DNA of 64,000 bases from Nematostella vectensis. Lineage: Eukaryota > Cnidaria > Anthozoa > Actiniaria > Edwardsiidae. The notes below the pieces were generated by a model, which was not told where the DNA came from, did no database searches, and worked only from the letters and a program-made list of their open reading frames with translations. Location of the stretch: the NCBI RefSeq assembly GCF_932526225.1, contig NC_064039.1, positions 12,606,139 through 12,670,138 of the forward strand, in the 5' to 3' direction. Below, in pieces: positions 37,201-52,200 of the stretch; positions within the stretch are counted from its first letter, which is position 1; the number at the start of each line of letters is the position of its first letter. The translations under genes were made by a program, and so were the position numbers.

Positions 37201-40200
37201 CAACAGCACTCGAGTCACAGATTAGAAAAATGAGTGAGCTAAAAATTGGTGTTCTCCCTTTCGAATATAACTCCATGTCACATTGGTAAAAAGTTAAGTT
37301 TTTTTTTATTACAAATCACAAGCGACAAATCAGGCGTTGAAACTTTTCCATCCACCTCTTCAATTTCTAGCATTTACTTGGTAGGAAGAGACATCACACG
37401 AATATTTTCGATGTTTATCGATTTGAGGTTTTTCTGTTTGCAGGTACACCGTATAGTTATGCAATGGTTATCCTTACGGTTCTGTGTGAGCTTTGTGGAG
37501 CATAGTAGGGTCTTGATATTAAATTTGTCATTGCAGTATGCCGCAGCATCGGCCCCGCCCTTGGTGGGAGGGTTCATCAGAGTCTGTTCGATTTTAAACG
37601 AAGCAGACTGCAAGTATGTGGATGGCAGCACTTTGGTCGAGTTGCACTACAAAAAAAAAATGAGTAGGTAAATAACATGTCTTCGAAAAGGCCTTTACAT
37701 AGCCGGAACTGCTCCAAACCTAAAAAGAACAGACAGCCTGGAGAAAACTTAACATTCCGCACATGTTTTGTGCATATTTTTGTGTAGTTTTTTTTTTTTT
37801 TTTTGCATCATTAACTTCCTTGGGAATATTTGGAGCTCCAACTCAATAGCATGCCTTTAAATGCGAAAAGAAAACTTCGAACAATGTAATATGTGATAGA
37901 ATGCTGCTATTCTCAAGCCCGATTCAACTCACATATGAGCACCGTTATAACACCTTTACTAAAGACTGTATAATCCTGCAGCGTAATTCAAAGGCCAAGT
38001 GTACTTAGCTCCGCCCGCTAAATAAAAACAGAGCTGCGAGGTGTAGGGTCGAGAGGATACAGAGTCCCGGGATGCATTGTGGGCTAAAAATGGAAGGCGA
38101 GCCATACCATAAAAACTGACATTAAAAATTCCAGGAGCCACTGCGTCCAAAAGGCAAAAATGTCAACTTTACCGGAAGTAGTGACACTGAAAAATCTTAC
38201 ACAGGAAAGCAATCTATACCAGGAGTGCAGGTCTACTGACCTTGAAGACCATAAGCTCGTGAGTGCCATCCTTAAGGGTTGTGCCGTCTCGCTGCATCAA
38301 TCGAACGAACGCAAATGCGAACACCTTCTGACTCTTATCCTTTTCTATAAAAAACGAAAATAAATTTATTAACAATTATAGAACAATAACAAAGGAATGA
38401 GATCCTCTAATAACATTCCCCACTTATAATCATGAAAACACATGAAATAAATCCATCTGAAGTCGATTTAATAAAGATAATAACGATAGTTTTTGGCAAG
38501 CCGGCAAAGACTCTAACGCCGCAAAATATACAGTGCAAGCATGGCGGGCCAAAGATGCACGCGGATGAATAGCATTTTAAAATTTTAGGTAACTCTGGAC
38601 AAAAAGAAGGGTATGCTCTTGCTAGAGGGGTGAAGATGAGCTGACCAGGAATTTTGGACACGGAGAAGATGCATAAGGAAAAACGACAACAAATACCACC
38701 ACCATAAGCTATGGATATACCTAGGATTTAGAGAACTGTAGCACAAATATGTAATTTATTTTCTAGGAGAGCGACAAAGCCAGACAGTCTCGGGGACTGA
38801 TGTTACACGAAGCATTGGTCACTAGTTACTAAAAGGACAAGAACTTGATATTGTCTAAGTAGTGTTACATACCTCACACCTTACACATTCATTGTTGAGC
38901 AGGTCATAATTTTTGTATCTCAAAAAGATTTGCAAATTGCTCCAGATCTCACCTTCTCCGCTAGATCGATGTTTGAACGTGAACCGAAGATGAGACTCGT
39001 AGAACTGTTCAATGGGAACTGCCAGCTGCAGATAGGAACAATGACATATTTCAGAGACAGTCACACTGCTGGCCGCAAACACTGGGCATATGCTTCTCGT
39101 GAAAGTTTCAAATTAAAATAATTGTATGTCTGTTGATCCAGCTTGCGTAACAATGTTGTTTTGTTTTGAGAATTCAAAATTCTCAACATTTTTGAAAGAC
39201 AAATTAAAGACTACAAATAGATTGAAGCTTTTCGTTATTCAAGGTGTTTGGATATTGGACATTAAACTTATGAAAACATCGGTATCTGGATAGTGGTGCT
39301 GTTCGTATCAATACATCATGTTTACATGTCATAATACTGCATGACATATGATGCTGTGCGTTGGGGTGGGGATTGTATCACTGCATGACATATGATGCTG
39401 TGCGTTGGGGTGGGGATTGTATCACTGCATGACATATGATGCTGTGCGTTGGGGTGGGGATTGTATCACTGCATGACATATTATGCTGTACGTTGGGGTG
39501 GGGGTTGTATCACTGCATGACATACGATGCTGGGTGTTGGGGTGGGGATTGTATCACATCGTCACCTTGATAGTTTCATGCCACTCTGGCTTGCCACTGT
39601 GGTAGTAAATCACAGAGCGGTACTCACTAACCAGATCCTCCCCTGCGCCGTAACTAATCACATTCTGCCAAGAAACAATTTTCAGTTAGAAAGGCTTCCT
39701 GAGGTCTTAACAACCATGACTTATCCACGTGACTCAACCATGTTGCCTTATCTATATGACCTTCCATGTGACTTATCCCGTGAATTATTCATGTGACTTA
39801 TCCACATTGCCTTATTTATATGACCTTCCATGTGACTTATCCATGTGATTTATCCTGTGACTTATTCCGTGACTTATCCATGTCTTATCCATGTGACTTA
39901 TCCACATTGCCTTATTCATATGACCTTCCATGTGACTTATCCCGTGACTTATACACATTGCCTTATCCATACGACCTTCCATGTGACTTATCCACATGAC
40001 TTATCCATGTGACTTATCCCCATGCCTTATCCATATGACCTTCCATGTGACTTATCCACGTGACTTATCCATGTGACTTATACACATTGCCTTATCCATA
40101 TGACCTTCCATGTGACTTATCCACATGACTTATCCATCAGACTTATCCCCATGCCTTATCCATATGACCTTCCACGTGATTAATCCATGTGACTTATCCA

Positions 40201-43200
40201 CGTGACCTATCCACGTGACTTATCCATGTGACTTAACCACGTGACTTTTCCACATGTCTTATCCATATGGCCTTCCATATGACTAATCCACATATCTTAT
40301 GCATGTGACTTATCCACTTGGCTTATCCAAATGACTTTTCTACGTGACTTATCCACGTGACTTATCCATGTGACTTACCTCAAGAATGTCCCCATTGTCT
40401 GAAAGCACATGCATAGTAACCTCAATGTTCTTGTTCGCTGTTTTGTGGCCTGAATAATGACAATGGTTAGCTTTTTATTTAAAACAAACACATTTATTGC
40501 AAAATTCATTGCCTCTACAATTGTATAACACAACATTATGACAACAGCCTAAGAGAAATAAGCCCTTCGATCCATTGAAACAAATTATAACAAAAATATA
40601 TATATATGGGGGACTGTAGTGTTTTTATTTCATCCACATGCCTTTCGAGAACTGTGATTAAAAATTTGAGTGCAGAATCCTCAATAAAAAAGAATGTTTT
40701 TTTAGAGACACCTACCTCTTTCAAACTCTCCTGACAGCACTGTCACATACAGGTCATTTCTCACATCACCTGCAAACAGAGACAATACCCATGATCTGAT
40801 CAGCATGGAATTGTATTACCCACAATGCACTTTTCTGGTATGTCAACGTTTTTGGTGGCTGTACCATATTTATTAGGTAGCTGTACCATATTAATTGGGT
40901 GACTGTACCATAAGGTGGCTGTACCATATTTATCAGTTTGCTGTGCCATATTTATCAGTTTGCTGTGCCATATTTATCAGTTTGCTGTGCCATATTTATC
41001 AGTTTGCTGTGCCATATTTATCAGTTTGCTGTGCCATATTTATCAGTTTGCTGTGCCATATTTATCAGTTTGCTGTGCCATATTTATCAGTTTGCTGTGC
41101 CATATTTATCAGTTTGCTGTGCCATATTTATCAGTTTGCTGTGCCATATTTATCAGTTTGCTGTGCCATATTTATCAGTTTGCTGTGCCATATTTATCAG
41201 TTTGCTGTGCCATATTTATCAGTTTGCTGTGCCATATTTATCAGTTTGCTGTGCCATATTTATCAGTTTGCTGTGCCATATTTATCAGTTTGCTGTGCCA
41301 TATTTATCAGTTTGCTGTGCCATATTTATCAGTTTGCTGTGCCATATTTATCAGTTTGCTGTGCCATATTTATCAGTTTGCTGTGCCATATTTATCAGTT
41401 TGCTGTGCCATATTTATCAGTTTGCTGTGCCATATTTATCAGTTTGCTGTGCCATATTTATCAGTTTGCTGTGCCATATTTATCAGTTTGCTGTGCCATA
41501 TTTATCAGTTTGCTGTGCCATATTTATCAGTTTGCTGTGCCATATTTATCAGTTTGCTGTGCCATATTTATCAGTTTGCTGTGCCATATTTATCAGTTTG
41601 CTGTGCCATATTTATCAGTTTGCTGTGCCATATTTATCAGTTTGCTGTATCATATTTATCAGTTTGCTGTATCATATTTATCAGTTTGCTTTATCATATT
41701 TATCAGTTTACTGTATCATATTTATCAGTTTGCTGTATCATATTTATCAGTTTGCTTTATCATATTTATCAGTTTACTGTACCATATTTATCAGTTTGCT
41801 TTATCATATTTATCAGTTTACTGTATCATATTTATCAGTTTGCTGTATCATATTTATCAGTTTACTGTATCATATTTATCAGTTTGCTGTATCATATTTA
41901 TCAGTTTACTGTATCATATTTATCAGTTTGCTGTATCATATTTATCAGTTTGCTGTATCATATTTATCAGTTTACTGTATCATATTTATCAGTTTGCTGT
42001 ATCATATTTATCAGTTTACTGTATCATATTTATCAGTTTGCTGTGCCATATTTATCAGTTTACTGTATCATATTTATCAGTTTGCTGTATCATATTTATC
42101 AGTTTACTGTACCATATTTATCAGTTTGCTGTGCCATATTTATCAGTTTACTGTATCATATTTATCAGTTTGCTGTATCATATTTATCAGTTTGCTGTAT
42201 CATATTTATCAGTTTACTGTATCATATTTATCAGTTTACTGTATCATATTTATCAGTTTGCTGTATCATATTTATCAGTTTGCTGTGCCATATTTATCAG
42301 TTTGCTGTGCCATATTTATCAGTTTGCTGTGCCATATTTATCAGTTTGCTGTATCATATTTATCAGTTTGCTGTGCCATATTTATCAGTTTGCTGTATCA
42401 TATTTATCAGTTTACTTTATCATATTTATCAGTTTGCTTTATCATATTTATCAGTTTGCTTTATCATATTTATCAGTTTGCTGTACCATATTTATCAGTA
42501 TGCTGTATCATATTTATCAGTTTGCTGTACCATATTTATCAGTTTGCTCTACCATATTTATCAGTTTGCTGTGCCATATTTATCAGTTTGCTGTGCCATA
42601 TTTATCAGTTTGCTGTGCCACATTTATCAGTTTGCTGTGCCACATTTATCAGTTTGCTGTGCCATAATTATCAGTTTGCTGTGCCATATTTATCAGTTTG
42701 CTGTGCCATATTTATCAGTTTGCTGTGCCATATTTATCAGTTTGCTGTGCCATATTTATCAGTTTGCTGTGCCATATTTATCAGTTTGCTGTATCATATT
42801 TATCAGTTTACTTTATCATATTTATCAGTTTACTGTATCATATTTATCAGTTTGCTGTATCATATTTATCAGTTTACTGTATCATATTTATCAGTTTGCT
42901 GTATCATATTTATCAGTTTACTGTATCATATTTATCAGTTTGCTGTATCATATTTATCAGTTTGCTGTATCATATTTATCAGTTTGCTGTACCATATTTA
43001 TCAGTTTGCTGTATCATATTTATCAGTTTGCTGTACCATATTTATCAGTTTGCTGTATCATATTTATCAGTTTGCTGTATCATATTTATCAGTTTACTGT
43101 ATCATATTTATCAGTTTGCTGTACCATATTTATCAGTTTACTGTATCATATTTATCAGTTTGCTGTACCATATTTATCAGTTTACTGTATCATATTTATC

Positions 43201-46200
43201 AGTTTGCTGTATCATATTTATCAGTTTACTGTATCATATTTATCAGTTTGCTGTACCATATTTATCAGTTTGCTGTATCATATTTATCAGTTTGCTGTAT
43301 CATATTTATCAGTTTGCTGTATCATATTTATCAGTTTACTGTACCATATTTATCAGTTTGCTGTGCCATATTTATCAGTTTACTGTATCATATTTATCAG
43401 TTTGCTGTATCATATTTATCAGTTTGCTGTATCATATTTATCAGTTTACTGTATCATATTTATCAGTTTACTGTATCATATTTATCAGTTTGCTGTACCA
43501 TATTCATAAGGTGTGGCATGGAATACCCACCTGGCATGATAACCTCTGGGAAGCCTTGCTTGCGAGCAATAGCAGTGTGTTTGTTCATTAAAAGAGGGTT
43601 CTCTTCTCTTATCTAAAGATCAAAGGAAGACAAACTTAGGCTGGGTACTGTGTATGTTTTAAGTATGACAAATTCTATTACAGGCCATTACATAAAAGAA
43701 TCTACAGTAAGGGATGATATGTTAAATTAAACCCAAGCCTGACATTAGTAAAAAATACTACCCAAGATCTTACAGTACCTGTTCTTCATTTCCTTCAAGT
43801 ACTTTAACAGATACCCAAATTCCTTAAGCAAAAAAAAAATAATATGAGATGTGTAGATTTTGAAGACCAAGACAACAGTGATTCTTGCCAATTTTAGCTG
43901 TTGTTTAAAAAGTGTGTGATGATTGACATGCACTGATTTTTTCAGGCCTTAAACTTGCCCTGTGCCCTTGTTGTTGTTGGCGAACCAGTCTTTACCTTTC
44001 CCTGTGCCTTTGCTGTTGTGTGTTAACCCATCTTCACCTTGACCTGTGCCTTTGTTGTTGGTGTGTGTGAACTACTCTTTACCTTGACCTGTGCCCTTGT
44101 TGTTGGTGTGTGTGAACCAGTCTTTACCTTGCCCTGTGCCTATCATGTTGTGTGTAAACCTATCTTTACCTTGCCCTGTGCCCTTGTTGGTGTGTGAGAA
44201 CAATTCTTTACCTTGCCCTGTGTCCTTGTTGTTGGTGCATGTGAACCAGTCTTTACCTTGACCTGTGCCCTTGTTGTTGGTGTGTGTGAACCAGTCTTTA
44301 CCTTTCCCTGTGCCTTTGCTGTTGTGTGTTAACCCATCTTCACCTTGGCCTGTGCCTTTGTTGTTGGTGTGTGTGAACTACTCTTTACCTTGCCCTGTGT
44401 CCTTGTTGTTGGTGCATGTGAACCAGTCTTTACCTTGACCTGTGCCCTTGTTGTTGGTGTGTGAGAACAATTCTTTACACTTACCCTTTGCCCTTGCTGT
44501 TGTTGTGTGTGAACCCATCTTTACATTGCCCTGTGCCTGTGCTGTTGGTGTGTGAGAACAATTCTTTACACTTGCCCTTTGCCTTTGTTGTTGGTGTGTG
44601 TGAACCAGTCTTTACCTTGCCCTGTGCCTGTGCTGTTGTTGTGTGTGAACCAGTCTTTACCTTGCCCTGTGCTTGTACTATTGGTGTGTGTGAACCCATC
44701 TTTACCTTGCCCTGTGCCTGTGCTGTTGTTGTGTGTGAACTAGTCTTTACCTTGTCCTGTGTCTGTGTTGTTGTTGTGTGTGAACCAGTCTTTACCTTGC
44801 CCTGTGCCTGTGATGTTGGTCTGTGTGAACCAGTCTGTACCTTGCCCTGTGCCCTTGTTGTTGGTGTGTGTGAACCCGTCTTTACCTTGCCCTGTGCCCT
44901 TGTTGTTGGTGTGTGTGAACCCGTCTTTACCTGACCCTGTGCCCTTGTTGTTGAGGTTGTGTACATGAACCCATCTTTACACTTGCCTTTTTCCGTTGTT
45001 GTTAGTGTGTGTGAACTAGTCTCTACCTTGCCCTGTGTCTTTGCTGTTGTTGTGTGTGAACCCATCTTTACACTTGCCCTGTGCCCTTGTTGCTGTTGTG
45101 TGTGAACCCATCTTACCTTGCCCTGTGCCCTTGTTGTTGGTGTGTGTGTGAACTAATCTTTACCTTGCCCTGTGCCCGGGCTGTTGTTGCGTGTGAAATA
45201 GTCTTTACCTTGACCTGTGCCCTTGTTGTTGGTGTGTGTGAACCCATCTTTACCTTGCCCTGTGCCCTTGTTGTTGGTGTGTGTGAACCCATCTTTACCT
45301 TGCCCTGTGCCCTTGTTGTTGGTGTGTGTGTGAACCCATCTTTACCTTGACCTGTGCCCTTGTTGTTGGTGTGTGTGAACCCCTCTTTACCTTGCCCTGT
45401 GCCCTTGTTGTTGGTGTGTGAACCCCTCTTTACCTTGACCTGTGCCCTTGTTGTTGGTGTGTGTGAACCCATCTTTACCTTGCCCTGTGCCCTTGTTGTT
45501 GGTGTGTGTGTGAACTAATCTTTACCTTGCCCTGTGCCCGGGCTGTTGTTGCGTGTGAAATAGTCTTTACCTTGCCCTGTGCCCTTGTTGTTGGTGTGTG
45601 TGAACCCATCTTTACCTTGTCCTGTTCCCTTGGAGTCTGCAAGCTGTGAGGCTATCATCTTCTTGATCCAATCATGCATAAACTGGTTCTCAGGAACTCT
45701 GAATGGAACCCTGAGGCCGTAAGTAACTGTTTATTACGGGTTATGGGTTAGGCAATGTTAATATTACTGTTATTTCATGTGATTTAAATTATCTAATAAT
45801 GGTAATTGTCAACCCTTAGAAAAATAAAAATGTGTAACTTACATCATGTGCTTCATTGAATGGTAATACTCTTTAATGACAAAGATTGAGAATGAGTTCT
45901 ATCAGCAAAATAAATATAAACTAATAGTTTCAATTCATTGTTTCTGTTAGTATTTTGCTGTGTTACTGTAGATGAAAAAATATTAATCTCATAAATTAAC
46001 AAAAGAAAATGGCACAGAAGAATAAAAAAAATACTTGAACATTTTCCAAAGAAAATGCAGTGTTACATAAATACAGATACATTGGGCAAAAGGTGTTTGG
46101 GGATTTGGAAGAATTATGATTAAAACATAAACCATGGCTAGACTTGTTGGCTCATTAGAACATACTCATTTCATCTCAAATATTTGGTCCAACAAACAAT

Positions 46201-49200
46201 GTACAAGGTGACAATGTTAATATATCCTTTTCAGTATTTTGGGAAACAAGTCTCTGCTGGCTCAAAAACCTATGTTATAAAAAGCTCTATGCAAACAGGT
46301 GAGCTATAAAACACTGATACATAGCTCCTTATTTGCTCCTGGCTGGCATTTCTTTTGTCTAATGGTAAACTGAGCAAGGATGTGGCTACCATACTGCAGA
46401 ATATTGGCTACATGGTTGGTTGGTTGTATGTTTTGCATGAAATATTTTTTTAGGAAAATTAACAGATAATACAAGTTTATATCCACCTCGTTTATTGTTT
46501 GTTTTACAAGACCTCAGAGTTCAGATTTATACATAAAAAAGACAAATCCTTACACATGTAGCTGCAGGAAGTGCTCCTTGTCGTCCTCATATTGAACCTT
46601 GCCAGACATCAGATCAGACAGATTCAACACTGAAAAAAAGGTGCTAACTTTGGAAACATTTTCTTGGCTGAATTCCCTCTGTCCTTGTTTTCCTAACAAC
46701 CCATTTCATTTTATGTGCACTTAAGGTGCATATAATTAAATTACCATAAAATACAAAGCCAAGGTAAGAAGGCTAAATAAAATAAAAAGAAACACTTTCT
46801 AGTCTATCAAAATAATTTTTTAATTGTGATGAGTACAGTAAACAAGATTTTGCTGTAAGGTGGAATTGTGCACTCTGTCTTTTTTGGACTTATTCCTAGA
46901 TCCTTTAATTTTCTGAATTTTGCAAAATTTAATAACCTCACATGTTTATTTTTCTCGTTGTTTCCTTAAATTGATGAGATGATCAAAAACTTTTCCTGCT
47001 TTGATGTAAGCACAAAATAATTTGTTGTCTCAATTTTCTTTGTTCTGTTTAATATCATTCTTGAGGAGAAAAGTTGAAAAAAAGCTTTTGACATTTTCAA
47101 AAAATGTAATTCCACATTATTATGCCCCTAAATCATGAAATTAAATTCTCATGAAATCTGCCAACCCATTTTTCAAGCAATTAATTGCCTGCAAAATATA
47201 GTACCCAATTAAGTTAATATTCATAATCAAAAGCTAGGCAGTCCACTTTTGCAAACCAATGTTCATACCTGCACCTCCAAAACACCTTCTCAAGTTTTTA
47301 GTCAGCTTTTTACTGGCCGGCTCTTTGAGATCCATTCGGCCTTGAAACAAAGACACAATAAAAACAAATAAACTAAGATGTATGGGTACATAGTTGATGG
47401 AGCAACCACAGAGATACTGTATTGCAGCAGCAAAGGAGGATGATCACATTCCAAAAATTGTGATAAAGGGTAATGCCTGATCACAAAAAGGTGTAATAAT
47501 GAATATAACAATTAGAAACTACTCACCTACTCGGATTATTTGACACACAAGAAAGACGCGATCTCTTTTAAGATCTTTAGTTCCTAGATCCTGGATAGCA
47601 AAAAACAGGCACAAGACATACATCAGGGTATGGGTATATACACCTTATTTAAGAGATATTGCTTTAGGGTTTGGTTGATGTGGCATTTCCAGGTTGATTC
47701 AATTTCTGAAAAAACTACTACCAGTACATTGGTACACCCCTTTGAACAGAGGCATGTTCCGAGCAGGTTAGTGAACAGCAAATATTTTGGGTCTTTGTGA
47801 TGAGTAGTGACGACTGGATCAAAGTGCTGGGGGACTTCTTAAGACAGGGCTTCTGGAATTTCGCGCTTGTGCGGAAGCGCGTAATTTGGCTTTTTCCGCG
47901 TAATCCACAAATTTCAGCATAATCCCGCATAATTTGGCTAAATTTTGAAAGACAAAACATTTATTTTCACAGCTGTTGTGTTCTTTTAGGGTTCTTACCT
48001 CTATTTCTCGTAAAAAAAGAGAGATATACTCCGTAAGAGTGCGATATTTTGAACTGAATTTCGAAAACAAATAAAATGACTAGGCGTTCTTTGCTAAACC
48101 GCGAAGGCCTAGGACTAATAATAAAATACCTTTTTTAATTGGCTGGTGGCTAGAAGCCAATGAAAACTTGCCTAAGATATTTTCACACAAAAATAACCTT
48201 TTCAAGTTATTTCGTGCTTTCCTTCGGTACAAAATGTATTTTGGATGTAACAGTTGATATCCCGTGCAATATAGCACGTAATTCAGTAAAAAAAAAAATC
48301 CCGCAAAATTTTGATTTTTAAAGAAAAATGTATTGCAAAATTCTGCGTAATTTAGCACGTAATGATTGATTTTGCCGCTTAATTTAGCGCGTAATTTAGC
48401 AAAGGATCCTGCATGATTTGGAGTTTTTTTCCGCATAATTCCAGAAGCCCTGTTAAGAATACTGCAGACAGGAATGACAAATAGCCTGATCACCTCAGCA
48501 AAACGTCTTGTACTTGGATTGAATTAAAGCAAAGACCAACAAATATATTGCTTGAATGACCACATAGATGAAAAGACCAACGACCAGAGAATATGGATCT
48601 TTAATGGGTTTATGGAACAATCTAAAACTTTATCAAAAAGGGACAATTTCTGTGGAGGATACAATATTTAAAACCAAAACCAGTTGTGGGTTACTTAAAC
48701 ATTTACTTGAGTACAAATTCACTTGAGTGCAAATTAATATGTACAGTATAATCATTAGAACAGCCAGTTAAACTCACCGTAAACAACACAGTCAGGTTAT
48801 ACAGCTTATCAATTTCTTTAGGCATACCAGCCTTGTCCCAGTTTACAACAAACTGTTCACTGAAAAATGTCAGAATGCAAGTGATTATTATAAAATACTT
48901 CGAGGACTAGTACAATGTGCATGTTGACTAAAGTAAGCAACTGGACATGCCGCCTAACAGTACTTAAACCTCATATGTCTACTGTAAAATATTTGTTTAA
49001 AGAAATTCTAGATAGATAGATGGATAGATAGTCTTTATTAAAATTCTTTGCAACTTCTAAACTTCTAAAGTTGAAAAATGAATTATTATTTACATTAAAA
49101 TATTAAGAAATATTAAAAATTAAAATACACTTTTTTAAATACTCTTTTGCATCTTCTAAGAAGCTGCAATCAATGACAATTTTTAGAGATGGCTATTCCC

Positions 49201-52200
49201 AGCCTCCCCCCATACCTGCCTCTCTGTTCACTTGTTTGCTTACCTAATAAACTCTCCATCTCGTGCATCATACAGTGAAATAAATACTTCTGCGTCATCA
49301 TTGATGTTACAGACTACATTTTTTATATTGACATAAATGTTATGAGTCGAAGAGAAGGCAGCCTCCCGCTTGAGCTTCTTAGATTCATCTCTGCTCTTAA
49401 TAGTGAAAAAGCATGAAATGGAATAAAACATGATGTTTTAAAATACAGTAGAACCCCCCTAACTCAAACTCTGAAGGAAAGCAAAAATCAGTTCGAGTTA
49501 GCGGGGAATTCGAGTTAGCAGAGTAAAAATGACTCAAAATTAGATCCAAGGGAAATCAAACTTTCTTCGTGTTAGCTGGGAATTCGAGTTAGCAGAGTAA
49601 AGATGACTCAAAACTAGGTCCAAGGGAAATCGAACCTAGTTCGAGTTAGCGGGGAATTTGAGTTAGCCGAGTTCTAGTTAGCGAGAAATTCTACTTTGCT
49701 TTTCTTCGAGTGGGTGAGTGGGCATGCAGAGTCCCAGTTGTTACCAAAAAGTAGTGTTTTTTTCTAGTCTAGCTTCTTTTTTTATATCTCTTTCTGCCAT
49801 ATCTACAGTATGTCCAATGAAATGGTAACTATAAAGTAGGTACATAACTAGGGATCGACACAAGAGGTAAAAAGTGTTTTTTTTTTATTTCTTGCATGAA
49901 GAATCACCAGATTTTTCACCTAACAGAATTGTGTATTATATCTATGTCTACGTATGTATCCCCCACCCCTCTAAAAATCCTAGCTGACAACTGAAAAAAA
50001 AAATGTACTACTTACAGATGATTGGATCTTATTGGACGTGCTTAAATGCTGTAGGATAAATAAAGAATATAAAAAGTAAATATTTTTATTTTATTAAGTG
50101 ATGAATATACATAACATGTGCATAGTAAATGATACTTACACTTTTAATTACACCGAGTAAAAACTTACTAAACTTTGGCTTAGAAGTTAGAATATAATTT
50201 TACAATTGTAAGGTTGCACAAATTGTAAGTTTTCTAAAAAGTGGGCAAGCCTACAAAACTCTATAAAGATCAATTATAGTAGTCCTACAGTATGGTTTAT
50301 GCCCTACACTTACCCTTCTATAAAGTTCAATGACAGTAGTCCTACAGTATGGTTTATGCCCTTCACTTACCCTTCTATAAAGCTCAATGATATTAGTCCT
50401 ACAGTTTGGTTTATGCCCTACACTTACCCTTTCTATAAAGTTCAATGACAGTAGTCCTACAGTATGGTTTATGCCCTACACTTACCCTTCTATAAAGTTC
50501 AATGACAGTAGTCCTACAGTATGGTTTATGCCCTACACTTACCCTTCTATAAAGTTCAATGACAGTAGTCCTACAGTATGGTTTATGCCCTACACTTACC
50601 CTTCTATAAAGTTCAATAACAGTAGTCCTACAGTATGGTTTATGCCCTACACTTACCCTTCTATAAAGTTCAATGATAGTAGTCCTACAGTATGGTTTAT
50701 GCCCTACACTTACCCTTTCTATAAAGTTCAATGACAGTAGTCCTACAGTATGGTTTATGCCCTACACTTACCCTTCTATAAAGTTCAATGACAGTAGTCC
50801 TACAGTATGGTTTATGCCCTACACTTACCCTTCTATAAAGTTCAATGACAGTAGTCCTACAGTATGGTTTATGCCCTACACTTACCCTTCTATAAAGTTC
50901 AATAACAGTAGTCCTACAGTATGGTTTATGCCCTACACTTACCCTTCTATAAAGTTCAATGATAGTAGTCCTACAGTATGGTTTATGCCCTACACTTACC
51001 CTTCTATAAAGTTCAATGACACCTGTTGAATCTGGATCAAGAATATTACCATCATCATTACGAACCACCAGGTCAAGTCCAATGATCCTATGGATTTTAA
51101 GCAACATTTAATGGAGGTTTTATTTACCAAAGACTTTCGGTCGATTGTTTGAACTTTATAACCTACTGCATTTACAAGGAAAAGTACCCTGGGGGGGTCA
51201 GGTGGTACTCCACTATAAATAGGACAGGGAGGCAGGCGGAGCCCAAACATGCATACCCCAAAAATACCTGACCATAGATTGCATACCAAAGTGGTACTTG
51301 ACTATTTAACACCCACAGACAACAACCCGACTGGCACGTCATTGTGAGTTAAATGTTTTCAATGCCTTTTTACTTTATTATGGGGATAACAGACCCTCAA
51401 AAATATCAGGCAAAGTTTTCAATCCCCCAAAAATCCAGAAAAACTTTTTGGATCCGCCTGTTGCACCGACACCCAAAGTACCCCTCACCCTATAGCACAA
51501 ACCTGTTTCCATAGTCAATGGTTGATGTGACCTTTTGTTTCAATTGCTTTAGTTGATCCTGTTCAAAGAAATAAAAAAATACTTAATCGAATTGAGCTAG
51601 CTTGATTTAACTAAAGGTTGGGTGTATTTCTGCTCTATTTTCTGGCCCCAGGTTTCAATTTCTAGGGTCATAAAAGAGTAAAACTGTATTTGCAGTTCAA
51701 TATTGAGAGGCAGATTGTAGAGCCTAGGCAGCAAAACCACAAAACAAGATGGGTCAGTTTTCAATCCTTGCCCATTTGAATATATTGGAGACATCAATAT
51801 TTTAGTATGAATATAGTAATTTTGACTTGTCAGATGACTCACTGTAAAAAGAGGAAATGTATTTTAGGACTTACTCCAGGAAGAGTTTCTGAAAGAATTT
51901 GTCTTCTCCAGTCCATTAACTCTGCCATCTGCTTTTTCACAAGCAAGAAAAGGTGATCTTCTCTTCTCTAAAATTCAAAGATATTTTAGTTGTAAAAAGT
52001 ATAACCATATTTTAGTGTTCTACTTCCTCTCAAAAAGACAATAAAGAAGATAAAATCAGAACTACAGTTATGTATGTACCAGATAAAGGTTTTGCCACAT
52101 ATTTCCCCATTCTCGTAAAACTGATGTCATTTCTTCTACAAGTGAGATTTCCTGAAGGACACCCTCATTATTCCTGAAAAAAATACATGGATAACTGTAC

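Noticed and set aside
40895-43616. Three overlapping plus-strand frames of 590-892 codons
   Set aside because: They are readings of a 22-bp satellite in all three frames with the same peptide ([14 protein letters not shown]...). This is a consequence of a stop-free unit not divisible by three, within a minus-strand intron.
44461-45472. Repetitive frames on both strands in the 45-bp array
   Set aside because: They come from the tandem array. Only the minus-strand continuation from exon 15 is of interest, and it stops after two units.
51600-51842. 81-codon minus-strand frame between exons 6 and 7
   Set aside because: The DOCK frame joins exons 6 and 7 directly in phase 0; the frame has no family similarity.
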